Origin: Hericium rajendrae
Taxonomy: Eukaryota; Basidiomycota; Agaricomycetes; Russulales; Hericiaceae
Assembly (NCBI GenBank): GCA_033439255.1
Contig: CM065881.1
Location: forward strand, 744,001-808,000
DNA length: 64,000 bases
Direction of reading: 5' to 3'
Part shown: positions 45,845-56,625 of the stretch, one piece after another
Numbering within the stretch: the first letter of the stretch is position 1
Layout: every line of letters starts with the position of its first letter
The notes under the pieces: generated by a model
Database searches by the model: none
What the model saw: only the letters and a program-made list of their open reading frames with translations
Told to the model about the DNA's origin: nothing
Program-made: the position numbers and the translations under genes

Positions 45845-48800
45845 TCACCCCCTCTCTAAGACGCACTTTCGCCTGGAGTGCGTGATGAGCATGGACGGGG
45901 TCGAGGTAGATGAGTCCACGAAGATTGGGAGCCTTGAGTGCATGCGGATGGCGGGTGTAGAAGTCGGTGATTGCACCATGGGCATTGGAAAGGGAGGTAC
46001 GTGAAAGCCACTGATTTTCCGAATCAGGGTAGCCTGCCCATTTGACGAGATATTCAATGCCGCGTTTGTTCCGGGTGAGACGAGCATCGAGGACAGACTC
46101 AACTTCGTACTCTTCCTCACCCTCCACAAGGTCAGGTGGTGGTGCAGGGAAGTTGGGACCATGAGCGTCGGTTTCCTTGTAAGGGGACAACAGGGATGTG
46201 TGGAACACCGGGTGGATACGCCACGTGGGCGGTAGCTTCAGTCGATAAGAGACTGGGCCCAGGACGTCAGTGATTTCGAAAGGTCCCAGGCGTCGATCAG
46301 CAAGCTTAGCTTTGGGTCGCGTGGTTTTGATGTTCTTGCCATCGAGCCAGACCTTGTCACCAACCTGGAAGTGGATGGTGTCGTGCATATGGTCCTGGTT
46401 GTTGCGCTTCATGAGATCAGCAGCTGTTTGAAGGCTGGCCTGGACCTCAGTGCGAAGTTGTTCGAGGTGACGGAAACGATCCTCGACGGCGGGTGTAGAC
46501 GATGTGGGGTTGACAGTGGGGATGGCAGTGGGAATATAGCCGAGGAGCATTTCAAATGGAGCTCGGTTAGTGGCGCTGTGGATACGGTGGTTGTGCGAGA
46601 ACTCAGCATAAGGGAGCCATGGGACCCAATCATCCTGACGGTAGTTGCAGAAGGTACGAAGGAACTGCTCGAGTTCTTGATTGACGCGTTCTGACTCGCC
46701 GTCAGTCTGTGGATGATAGGCGGTGCTGAGGGAGGACTTGATACCAAGTTTGTCGAAGACGCCACGCATGACTTTGCCTGCATACTGTGGGCCACGATCA
46801 GAGATGAGGCATTCCCAGAGGCCGTAGTTCCGATAAATCCTGTCAAAAAGGATGTCGACTGTGCCATCACTGGTAATGGTCTCTTTACAAGGAGTGAAGG
46901 AGACATGCTTTGTAAAACGGTCGACGACCACATTGATGGAGTCATAGCCTTGGCATTCTGGGAGTTTGACGATGAAGTCCGAGGTAATGTCTTGGAAGGG
47001 ACGGGTAGGGATGGCATTGGGAATTGTTTCAACATGAGGGCGGTGATTTTGAACCTTGGTGGCCTGGCAGGTAGCACAGCCATCAACATAATCACGGATG
47101 AAGACAGACATACCGGGCCACCAGTAGTTGCGACTGAGGAGCTCATAGGTCTTGTAGCGTCCTGGGTGACCAGCCATGGGGGTGTCATGATGCAGCTTGA
47201 CGATGTCCCGACGAAGGTCCTTGTCAGCAGGGATGTAGACTTTGCCACGAAAGAGGATGAGGCCATCCTCGTAGTTCCATTCTTGGAGGTTCTTGACGAG
47301 GGAACGAGGACCATTGTTCAGGATCACATCAAGGGCTTGAACAACCTCAATGTCCTTGGTCTTGGCATTGCGAATGCGTTGGCGAAGATCAGCATTGCCA
47401 ATGGACTTGACAGCAGCTGGACGTGTAGCACGGATCTGGAAGTACTTGGGGTCGAGGAGGACACGATCGGAGTTGTCGTCGTCCACCCCCTCTCTATGGT
47501 CAGGTCGTCTCGACATGGCATCTGGCCGGTGATGAATACCGGGTTTGTGGATCAGGGTGAAGTCGAAATGAGTGAGGAAGAGAGCCCAGCGAGCCTGACG
47601 ACGACTCAGCTTTTGGGCAGACTTGAAGTATTCCAGGTTCTTATGGTCGGTCCAGATCTCCACAGTATGGGGAGAACCTTCCAGGTAGTGGCGCCAGGCT
47701 TCGAGGGCGCGGATGATGGCCAGGAGTTCCTTGTCATAGATGTCGTAGTTGCGTTCGGGGGCGGTGAAGGCCTTGGAGATGTAAGCAACCGGGTGCCATT
47801 GCTCGTCCTCCCCGCGCTGGGATAGGATACCTCCTGTGGCATAGTCTGAGGCATCGACCTCAACCAGGTAGGGTTTGGACGGGTCAGGCATGATAAGGAC
47901 TGGGGACGAGGTGAACGCAGCTTTAAGAGCCTCAAAGGCATGTTGACATTCAGCAGACCAGGCCCAAGGATGGTCTTTCTTGGTAAGGTCAAACATGGGA
48001 CGAGCAACTTTGGAGAAGTCCTGGATAAAGCGTCGATAGAAGTTGCCAAAGCCAACAAAGGACTGGACGTCCTTGACGTTACGAGGGGCAGGCCATTCAG
48101 CAATGCCTGCAACCTTGACGGGGTCCATGGCGAGCGTGTTATGGGAGACAATGAGACCGAGGAACTCAACTGAGGGCTGCTCGAACGAGCACTTCTCTGG
48201 TTTGAGGAAGAGGTCATTGTCCTGGAGGCGTTGGAGGACCTTGCGCACAAGGTCGCGATGTTCTTCGAGGGTTTCGGTGAAAATGAGGATATCGTCCATG
48301 TAGATGACGACTTTGCCCGTGTCGATGAGATCCTTGAAAAGTTCATTCATCATTCCTTGGAACATGGCAGGGGAGTTGGTAAGACCAAAAAACATCACCA
48401 GGGGTTCAAAGAGACCGCGGTTGGTTTTGAAGGCGGCTTTCCATTCGTCGCCCTCCTTGATGCGAACGTTGTTGTAACCCCAACGAACGTCCATCTTGGA
48501 GAAGACTTTGGCACCCTTGAGCTTGTCAACGAGTTCAGAGATGAGGGGCAGGGGATATTCATTCTTGATGGTGCCTTTGTTGAGGGTGCGATAGTCCTGG
48601 ACGGGGCGTAGTTTTCCATCTTTTTCTTGATAAAGAAGAAGGGACTCGCCATAGGGGATTTGGAAGGACGGATGTAGCCTTTCTTGACCTGGTCATCAAG
48701 GAATGAATCAAGGTCTTCCTGCTCGGTAGGAGCCATGGGATAGACCTTGCATGAACGGGGTTCAAAACCATCTTTCAGGTCAATGGCATGATCCCAAGGG

Positions 48801-49082
48801 CGACGTTCGGGGAGGCGATGGGAGGATTCCTCGTCGAAGACGGGTTGGAAATCCTGATACTGAGGGGGAACCATCTCAGCAAAGGACTTCTCTGCAACAC
48901 GAGTGGCCACGCGCTCCGCCAGTTTCTGAGCATTGGTGAAAGAGCGACAGATACGGATGGTGTGTTGATAGTCGGGGTCGTTGTCTGGTGGGGGTGGTGT
49001 GTCCCAGTCAGGGAGAACACCAGCTAGACGAAGGCCCTCTTCAACCCAGTCGTCATCGACATTAGGTCGGGGGTCATCGTCC
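45741..49082 (-). mobile_element. pol region: reverse transcriptase, RNase H, integrase, chromodomain
   Basis: Part of the element at 45422-52519. The reverse transcriptase shows the YMDD box (VVIYMDDILIF). RNase H follows (PYLVEVDASDYATGGILSQ). Integrase has an HHCC zinc motif (HHDTPMAGHPGRYK, then CATCQATK) and a DDE-type core (DFIVKLPECQGYDSINVVVD). The C-terminal chromodomain reads VESVLDARLTRNKRGIEYLV and KWAGYPDSENQWL, which in chromoviruses guides integration to marked chromatin. Boundaries between parts are approximate. Confidence 0.9.
45845..45857 (-). other. polypurine tract
   Basis: In element sense, AGAGAGGGGGTGA lies directly before the 3' LTR, the expected site for priming plus-strand DNA synthesis. 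Confidence 0.75.
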
Positions 49083-49844
49083 TCAGTGAATAGATGTGCA
49101 GGGACTTTGGACAGGTGGATGCGGCGAAGGCGGACACCTTGGACTCGGCGAGCGGGGATCACGTATTTGGGAAGGGGAGCAGCAACAAATGGTGGGGGCA
49201 GTGGGAGCAATGGAGGGGGCAAGGTGGGGGGAGCAGTACTGCAGCAGTGCTGAGGACTGGTGGACGAGGGGCTGAGTGGCGGCGTTCAGTGCGAGTGGAC
49301 AGGTTCTTGACCGGGGTTTATTCAGAGTGCAAGAGGGAGGGCAGCGAGTCATGTCGACACGACGAGAGACCCAATCAATTTCAGGGTTGTGTTCCTGTAA
49401 CCAATCGGTCCCAAGGATAATGTCGTAGTCACCAATATCAACGAGATAGAACTCAGCTGTCTCCTCATGGAAGGACGTCGAGTCCTTGGCGTAAACGCGG
49501 ATGTTCTGGTTGACTGAATAGCGGACCCAGCCCATGATGTTTTCGGAGTTGTCCACATTGCGAACGGGAAAGGGTTTAGGGAGTTTCTTGAGGGGGAACT
49601 GGTGTTTCTTGGCAAACTCGGGGTGCATAATGATGCCTTCTGCACCACTATCGAGAAGTGCCTCAGCGTCGATTTGTTTCTTGATCGGGGTAGTGATAAT
49701 CTTGGCCTGGAGTGTAATGGACGGTGTCTGACGGTTGGGCGTGATAGCGGACATGCGCAAAGACGATGGATACGATTGCTCACAGGGGTCGGATAGTACA
49801 GAGAAGCGATTCGACGGATCAAAGAAATGTTTCTTGCCACCCAC
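49083..49844 (-). mobile_element. aspartic protease-like region of the element
   Basis: Contains the retropepsin-type motif LLDSGAEG and, later, DYDIILGTDWLQEHNPEIDW, as in the protease that precedes reverse transcriptase in Ty3/Gypsy elements. Confidence 0.8.
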
Positions 49845-49867
49845 GGACGACGTGACCGGGGGGCGCT

Positions 49868-50857
49868 TTAAAAACCCTCAACCATATCCTTTAATGCAGC
49901 TTTTGCCTCTTCCCTTTCTTCCTCACTCAAGTCCTTCAACTGCGACGATAAGTCGGCGATGGACCTGTTGATGGCGGGGACAGCGAGGGCGGCGGCTGCA
50001 TCTTCTGGAGCTACTCCCGGGGCAGAGCCGGTTTCTAGCGCTCGGACACGAGGGATTGGGGCACGGGGGTTGGAGTCAGCATTGAGGGGGCAGTCACGGA
50101 AGCCATGGCCCTTCTGGCGGCAGCGGAAGCAACCACCCTCACGCCTGAGGCGCTCACGGTCAGGCTCCGAGAGTTTGGGCAGTGGGGCACCTGTAGCAGC
50201 AACTGTGCGGGATCGGCCAGTAGATGTGGACTGAGGGGAGCGAGTGCTCACCGGGGCGCGCCCAGTTGTAGGGCGGGGACTCTGGAACCGGGTGCGCATG
50301 AGGTAGGCAGCATTCCTGTCCCGGGCCCTTGCCTTCCACTCAACCAGGGTGGTGGGCGTGGGGTAGCTGCGCTGGCAATCATCTCGCAAGGCGCTGTTGA
50401 GGCCATGCAGGAACCAATCGATCAGGGCCACATCGTTGTAGCCGGTGCGAGGAGCGAAGGACTCGAACTCGGTGATGTAGTCGACTACTGGGCGCGTGCC
50501 CATCTGGAGGGTCTGGATGGCATGGGAGGCGTCCTTGGAGTCGTCAAGGGGGGAGAAGTCCAAATTGAAGCGAGTTCGAAGGGCAGCGAGGTTGGCGTAG
50601 CGAGGGACATGGGCTGGAGATGTGGCTGCAGCCACAAGATCGTCATCCTCAAGGATCTCCTCGACACGCTGGGTGGCCCACTGGCCGGCAATAGGGCCCT
50701 GGCAGAGGTCGAGGAAAAGGGAGATCTGGGCGGTATCCTCTTTATACCTGACAGAGTTGGCACGAAGGAATAAGCGAATACGCAGCTGGAATTCCTTGGA
50801 CTTGGAACGATCTCCCTCAAAGGGAGCAGGTTTGACGCCGATCTCGGGGTTGGACAT
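49868..50857 (-). mobile_element. Gag-like region of the element
   Basis: Begins near MSNPEIGVKPAPFEGDRSK. It shows a capsid-like helical part (GPIAGQWATQRVEEILEDDD, then VDYITEFESFAPRTGYND) and one CCHC zinc knuckle (CFRCRQKGHGFRDC) used to bind RNA. Confidence 0.85.
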
Positions 50858-52083
50858 GTCGTCGGGCGGCGGAACAGGGGAGCTGTGGCAATGGTTGGTT
50901 TGACGTTGACGGTGGATGTCGATGCAACAGCGGCAACGGGTGGAGCAGGTGAGGGGACTGGTACTGGGGTAGGCGTCGAAACAGGTGGTGGTAGTGGGGC
51001 CCGAAGGGTATCGAGGCGGGTAGCTTGTTGCTGAGCGAGATTCTCTATAACTGCTTGAGAGAGTGCGAGTTCTGCAGTGGTTAAGAAGAGGGTACTGGCC
51101 TGCCAAAACCACAGGTCACTTTCTTCTACGAGGCTGGGTCTCCAACTGACTACAAGCCAATTGGTGTCGGAGCGGTATGCGTAGTAGTTGTTGGTTACCG
51201 GGTTGAAGGTGATACCTGGGGGAACAACAAGTGGGGTGGTGCGAGCAGGGGGAGAATCTGCACTAGGAAGGGCGACGGTGGGAAGTGGCGGGGTAGCGGG
51301 GTGTTGGCGGCGGTGTTCTGTAGCTGCGACGTCGAAGTCGTTAAGCTCGAGGTCTGCCTGGTCGTCACGATCAGCGAAGTACCACTGTGCGGGATCGTCG
51401 TCGTCCTCGTCCGGAGTGACGAAGTCTATTCGAACGATGCCAGAAAGGGTGTAGATGAAGTATTCGTCGAGCGAGGCAAAGATGCCGAGTGGGTATGGTT
51501 CTGTGGTCTGGAAACGGGGGTCGGTGGGATCAATGGTGAGGTCTAGAAGAAGTCAGCCGCGACTGGGCGACGACCAAGAGCACGAGGGTACAGGGGGTCC
51601 GAGTACGGGGTTCTGAGGAATCGGTGGCCGAGGCGTTCTCTGGCCCACACAGGCTCAGGCGAGGGTTCGGGGGTGAAGAGACCTAGTGTGCAAAAGGGGA
51701 ACGAGGTCGATGGTAGGATACTTGCAGGGGATCCTCGGTTGGGTTGGCGACAGTGGTAAGCGATATCCGAGGCACCGAACGTGAATTCTTGCAAGTCAAC
51801 GTCAAAGGAAACTCGAATTCGAACGTATAAGGCAATGGAGATAGCACCTGCACGTGGTTTCCACGACCTTAATCGAAACCAAACTCCTTCGGCTTCCCAA
51901 CGCTTCACAGCACAATAGCGGAGGAGGGGGATGAGTGCACTGCCCTCGATGGTGTTGGCGATGGGAAAGGGGAGATGAGGTTGATGGAATGGATGTCGAG
52001 ATTCGGTGAAGATGTCGGCGGTGAAGGGTTCAAAGAAGAAAGGTATGATGGGCGATAGTAGGGAGGTGAGGCGGGTGTATGAG

Positions 52084-52093
52084 AGATTGTCCA
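52084..52093 (-). other. primer-binding site, probably self-priming
   Basis: Element-sense TGGACAATCT, two bases inside the 5' LTR. It is the exact complement of AGATTGTCCA inside the LTR (minus strand of 52221-52230), 31 nt downstream of a TATA motif. That is the arrangement of Tf1/sushi elements, where the 5' end of the RNA folds back to prime reverse transcription. Confidence 0.6.
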
Positions 52094-52095
52094 GG

Positions 52096-52519
52096 TGTCA
52101 AGACTCGGTCGTAGACAGCAGAGAACCACCCAAGTCACCAGCGATGATGGGAGCGAGAGAGCAGAGAGCGACTAGCAGCGCAGTGACCTGTATTGGAGGT
52201 ACAGTACGGTACAGACGAAATGGACAATCTAGGGAAATAGGCGAGCGACAGGGAGCCTATAAGTACTGGGGACGACAATGGGAAAAGAACAATGGACACC
52301 ATAACGGGTCGAACAATAGAGTGAGAACAATGGTGGCCAAAAGGAGAACAATGGGAGGGAGAACAATAGGATGTCCCAAAGGGGAACAAGGGCATGGGTG
52401 AAGGATAGCCCCAGGTCATGTGAGGAAGTGAACATGTGATGGGGCTGCTGGAGCACATGACCGACGCGATGCCTTGATGGCAGAGAAGAAGGCGGAGAGA
52501 AATGGAGCGATCCGTGACA
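52096..52519 (-). repeat. 5' LTR of the Ty3/Gypsy element
   Basis: About 424 bp. In element sense a TATA motif lies at 52261-52258 and a likely transcription start at 52230, making U3 about 290 bp and R-U5 about 135 bp. Nearly identical to the other LTR. Confidence 0.93.
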
Positions 52520-52524
52520 CATAC
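52520..52524. repeat. target-site duplication (right copy)
   Basis: CATAC, matching 45417-45421. Confidence 0.85.
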
Positions 52525-53826
52525 TATGGGCTAACAAGAAATTGATTATTGTCCTTCCATTAATTTTACTATTGACTGCAACAAGTTTGTGCTATTGCAT
52601 TGACCTAGTCTTGGCTAAGCACTTAAAGACATTTTTTATTTAGTTTTCAACATTGTGGACCTATACTACATTGGTGCAATCTTAAATTTAGAAAGCACTG
52701 GCTCTCCATCACTTCAATTTGAAGAAGCACTTGCTATGAAGAGTGACTTGGCTAGTGATATTTCCAACTGGTTGTCTTTGGCCACAAATGTCATCACAAC
52801 ATGTTTAATAGGTATGAGACTGCTATTCAATATAGATTGAAAGTGAGCTAAAATGTATTATAATTCAATAGTACTAAGGATATGGATTATGACAAGAAAC
52901 ATCAAGGCTTCAAGAGCTATAGTGAGATATTATGCAGTAATTGCAATGATGTGAGTAATTCTTTGAGATTGTTAATCATTGACTTTACTCATCTTATTGA
53001 AGGATTGAATCTGGAGCTGCCTTCTCTGCTTCACTTTTAATAGAATCAATTCTTCAAAATATTCCTTCTATTAATTTTGTGAGTGAATCAAATCAATTGA
53101 AATTTGATTCAGACTGATTATGATTATGAACAGAACATAGCAAGCATAATCACCCAACAATTGTTGGTATGTCAATTTATTTGACCTATCATAACCTTAT
53201 ATCTGCTCTCTTTCTCATTATTCACACATTATAGGCTATTACTCCAACCCTCATCATTGTCCGTGTTAGCATGGGCAAGGGATTTGATGATGTGCAGGAG
53301 TCACTGCATGCCAGTCATATTCAAAACAGTCACATTTCGATTTCACCCCGGTTTGTCAATGGTGGCAGACATGGACAGACCAGTACTGTGTCGGGCATCC
53401 ACTTCCGAACGGTACAAGAGGCAGAGCCAACAGCTTCGCGGGCCGATAATGATGGCGAAGAGAACAAGAACATGCCGATCGAAGTGACGAGACAGAGGAT
53501 TGTTCTCGGTGACGGAGCAATGGTCTGAAGGTCGCCTTTCTTGAACACAGTGCACTTTTCTTGGATGCATCCGTTTCTTGGATTTCTAATGCCTCCTGAT
53601 TCCTTGTGTCCCAACTTACCCGTGATATTTATTCTCGCGAAAGCTGCTTCGTATATTTATGTATGACCTACTTACTACCTTCTTGAACTTGATCAACATG
53701 GATCGTTGTATCCCAAGTTCCTATGTGTCACGCTTTACAGCAGCTCCAGAAATGAATCAGTTGGATTCATATGCACTGTCCGTATCACTACTACATATAA
53801 TTTACCTCTCTTCTACCACATCGCGC

Positions 53827-56625
53827 TCACGCAGCCGCGCGACGACGCACCGGCGGCCGCGCCCGCTTGCGCTTCTTCCCCTCTGCGAACGCATTCGCGC
53901 TTTTGAGATCGCGGCCGAGCGGGTCTTCTTTCTTCACCTGATAGATGCGCACAATCCAGTTCTCCGACGTGAACGCCTCCTCTGCATACACGAGTCAGAC
54001 CACCGTCAAAGTGGAGACAAGCAAAGTCCATACCGAGATAATCCAGCTTCGGCCCAACCCTCGGCATCTGCTGCCCACGCACGCGGTCCACCGCCTGCGC
54101 GCCGGTAAACAGCTCCGCATAGCGGTAGTACGACATCTTGTACATGAGGCTGTTGCGCATCGCGGGCGACGCCTGCTCGTCGACGCGGTAGTCGCCGCTC
54201 GGCGTGAAGTACGCGGGCTCCTGGATCTCGTCGGGCCACACGCCCTGCGCGATGCGCACCATCCACAGGAACTTGTTGATGTCGTCGCCCGAGTAGCCGA
54301 TCAGCCCGCCGAAGATGACGAGCACGTAGTCGACGTCGTGCTTGCGCAGGATCGGGTAGGCGACTTCTTCGGGCGAGGACATCGCTTTGCCGACGGTCGC
54401 GATATGCGCTGCGGGCAGGTTATTAGCATGTATGCGCAGAAGGATAGAAGTGGAAGTGGCGCGTACTGTTGTTCCAGGTGTTGTTGTCCACGAGCGTCGT
54501 CCGGTCGGCCATACCAGCGATCTGGTACCCGTAGTCCCACCAGCTCATCACGACCGCGTCCTCGGGCGTGTTCTGCCTCAACCAGTAGTACGCCTCCCGG
54601 AAGTCGTCAATGAGATTCAACCCGTTCTCGTTGTGCGATGCGAGGACGACCGACGGCGACGAGTATGCAGTCGACGTGACCCAAGTGGAGTGTAGCACGA
54701 AGAAGAACAGCAAGCCGAGTGCGTTGACAATCACGGCGAAGCGCGTGTCACGCCCAAAGATGCCGCGCTGCTTCTTGCCCTTCGACGGCGCGGACACGGT
54801 CCGGGCGAGGAGTTCGGAGACAGACGCGGTCGAGGTGGAGGGTGCCGCAGCCTTCTCCTTCTTCGCCTTCTTGGTCGAGTCTTCAGTGCCAGCAGCAACC
54901 TCGTCGATGGTCTCGGGCTCCAAGGGGTCAATGTACGTGTCAAAAAGACTCGAAAGCGCGATAGCGGCGGCGACACAGACGACGGGCGTAAGAGTGAGCA
55001 TGAGACGGACCATGACGCCGGCGAAGTAGCTGGCGACGAAGGCGTAGATGATAACGAACACGTGTTCGTCGCGCAACTCACGGAAGCAGAGCACAACGCC
55101 CGCGGGGAACAGGAAGATGAGGGAGTGTAGATCCATAAAGAAGGATGGCCAGGCGGTCGGCTGGTGCTCTGAGACAGAGGCAATGATCGGGATGTACCTA
55201 TCGTGAAGTGTGAACATTAGCATTTGAAGCCAGTGCAGAATAGGTGGAAGGAACTGACTTCTTGGCATAGCCAGTATCCCAGAGAGAGTAGAATCGTCCG
55301 GTCCACGGCGCAATCCATCCTTTGTAGGTGAGGCCGACGATGGCGAGCGCGCCAATAACGCCTGATGCGATGGCTGACACGAAGAGCAAGTCCTGAAATT
55401 GCTTCGAGGACACATGCGACCGGACCAGCTGAACGAACGCAACAATTTGGAGAAGGCCGAACACGCCTAGTCACTTAGTGAGGATTTATTAACTATTGAC
55501 AAGATAGATGAAGGGCGTACCGAGAGCGCCCATGTGTTCACTGGTGCGCACGGGCTGGAAGCCCACGAAAGGGACTTGCATACTCGCGAGCGTACCGATG
55601 GCGTACCACGACGAGTACGCAACATACAGCCTGTTGGTGTAACGGCCCATCAACATGAGCGTGAGTGCATGCAGCGGAATCATATTCGTGATGAACGCGT
55701 AGCCACCTAATGAATCGCGTTAAGTAAATTTCTTTCCAATGCAATGGTCACAAACGAAACCTACCCCAGGCGGCGACCATATAGAAGTAGAATAGCGCAG
55801 CCAGCGTACCGAAGAGCGCACTGCCTTGCTTAAGCGCTTTGATCCAAAGGTAGAACGTGAACATGAGCAGGAAGATTGCAATCGCCTCGTTGTCGTATGA
55901 GCCGGCGACGGAGCGCGAGATGTAGCCTGGTACGATGCCAATGAAGGCTGCGGCTAACAATCCAGCACTCTCATCCTTCAGCTCCTTAGTGAACCTGTGA
56001 GGATACCGTGATTTAGCTATGAACAGCATAAAGGCACATGTGGAAGAGAAAGGCGCACATGTACGTCGCCCAGGCGGTGAAAGCAGAGAATCCAGGGGCC
56101 AGAAGCACACAGATATTACGAATGTCAACGGGCAGATGTAGTTTATGCAGCACATTGTAGATGACACCGCTCGTGACCATCAAGCCAGGATAGATCGTTC
56201 CACCAACAACACGGCCAAGGGGGTACCATGCCGTAGGGTCAAACCAATTCCAGAATTCCTACAGCGGCGTTAATTCGACCGCAGAGCATGAGTGCGATAG
56301 GACATACATAAAAGCCTTGCGAGGCAAGTACTTTTGTTGCACGGCTTATAACGTCTTGTGAGATAAAGTCAGGTCCGAACTGGGATATCACGTACTAGTT
56401 GAACCATGGGTCGCTGCGCGAAACGCATCAATGTGAATACTGAGTTATTACAAGTCGAGATCGTCCTCACAATTCATGGATGATACTCTCAAAGTTAATG
56501 ACAGCAAACAGTCGCGATGCAATTGCAGCACCCGAAATGAGAGCAAGCGCGACGATGCGAAGCAGAGATGCGGTATTCGTGACTGTCGTAGGGGACAGGT
56601 TGGGGAGCGGGTACGCCAAAGGCAT
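53827..56625 (-). CDS. STT3: STT3, catalytic subunit of oligosaccharyltransferase
   Basis: ER membrane enzyme that moves the preassembled oligosaccharide to Asn in N-X-S/T sites. It starts [20 protein letters not shown] at 56625. The first luminal catalytic motif (HEFDPWFNYR) is built across an 18-nt micro-exon (56396-56413). Then come [40 protein letters not shown] (with the second metal-binding loop), many hydrophobic helices, [17 protein letters not shown], and the signature WWDYG in [20 protein letters not shown] followed by DNNTWNN. A charged loop ([20 protein letters not shown]) is a fungal insertion between helices. The C-terminal exon ends in a basic tail ([16 protein letters not shown]) with its stop at 53827-53829. 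At least nine short introns. All catalytic motifs are intact. Its neighbours are unrelated. Confidence 0.95.

Larger units (their letters stand above)
45422..52519 (-). mobile_element. Ty3/Gypsy LTR retrotransposon, chromovirus type
   Basis: A 7.1-kb element on the minus strand, inserted in an exon of membrane protein copy B. Its parts, in element order: 5' LTR (52096-52519), primer-binding site, leader of about 1.2 kb, Gag-like region with a CCHC zinc knuckle, aspartic protease-like region, reverse transcriptase, RNase H, integrase, C-terminal chromodomain, polypurine tract and 3' LTR (45422-45844). A chromodomain after integrase places it among the chromoviruses common in fungi. LTR ends are TGTCA...TGACA with a 5-bp target duplication. 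The LTRs are almost identical, so the insertion is very young. The coding part looks nearly whole, with about one to a few breaks at most. The element is CpG-rich, unlike the host sequence around it. Confidence 0.95.
44765..53528 (+). pseudogene. orphan multi-helix membrane protein, copy B, split by an LTR retrotransposon
   Basis: Paralogue of copy A (10806-12311) with the same small-exon plan: 24-nt exon 1 (MCGEFAYR), a 21-nt exon (IYLAQLW), a 19-nt exon (VEAVLYG), then IYVMLFAGSLYGLIW and FLITTILLFALTTTCTIT. Within the exon that reads YRCFI the host sequence is interrupted by a 7.1-kb retrotransposon (45422-52519) and resumes at 52520 with LWANKKLIIVLPLILLL. Later exons give FNIVDLYYIGAILNLES, SLATNVITTCLI, VLRIWIMTRNIKASRAIVRY, IESGAAFSASLLIESIL and AITPTLIIVRVSMGKG, with a hydrophilic tail ending at 53528. 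Host exons otherwise look open, so the insertion is probably the event that disrupted the gene. From 52521 to about 53260 there is no CpG at all. The last exon from about 53260 on has normal CpG content. Function unknown. Confidence 0.8.

Noticed and set aside
46713-47825. 370-codon plus-strand frame inside the retroelement
   Set aside because: Antisense to the integrase and RNase H part; no independent motif.
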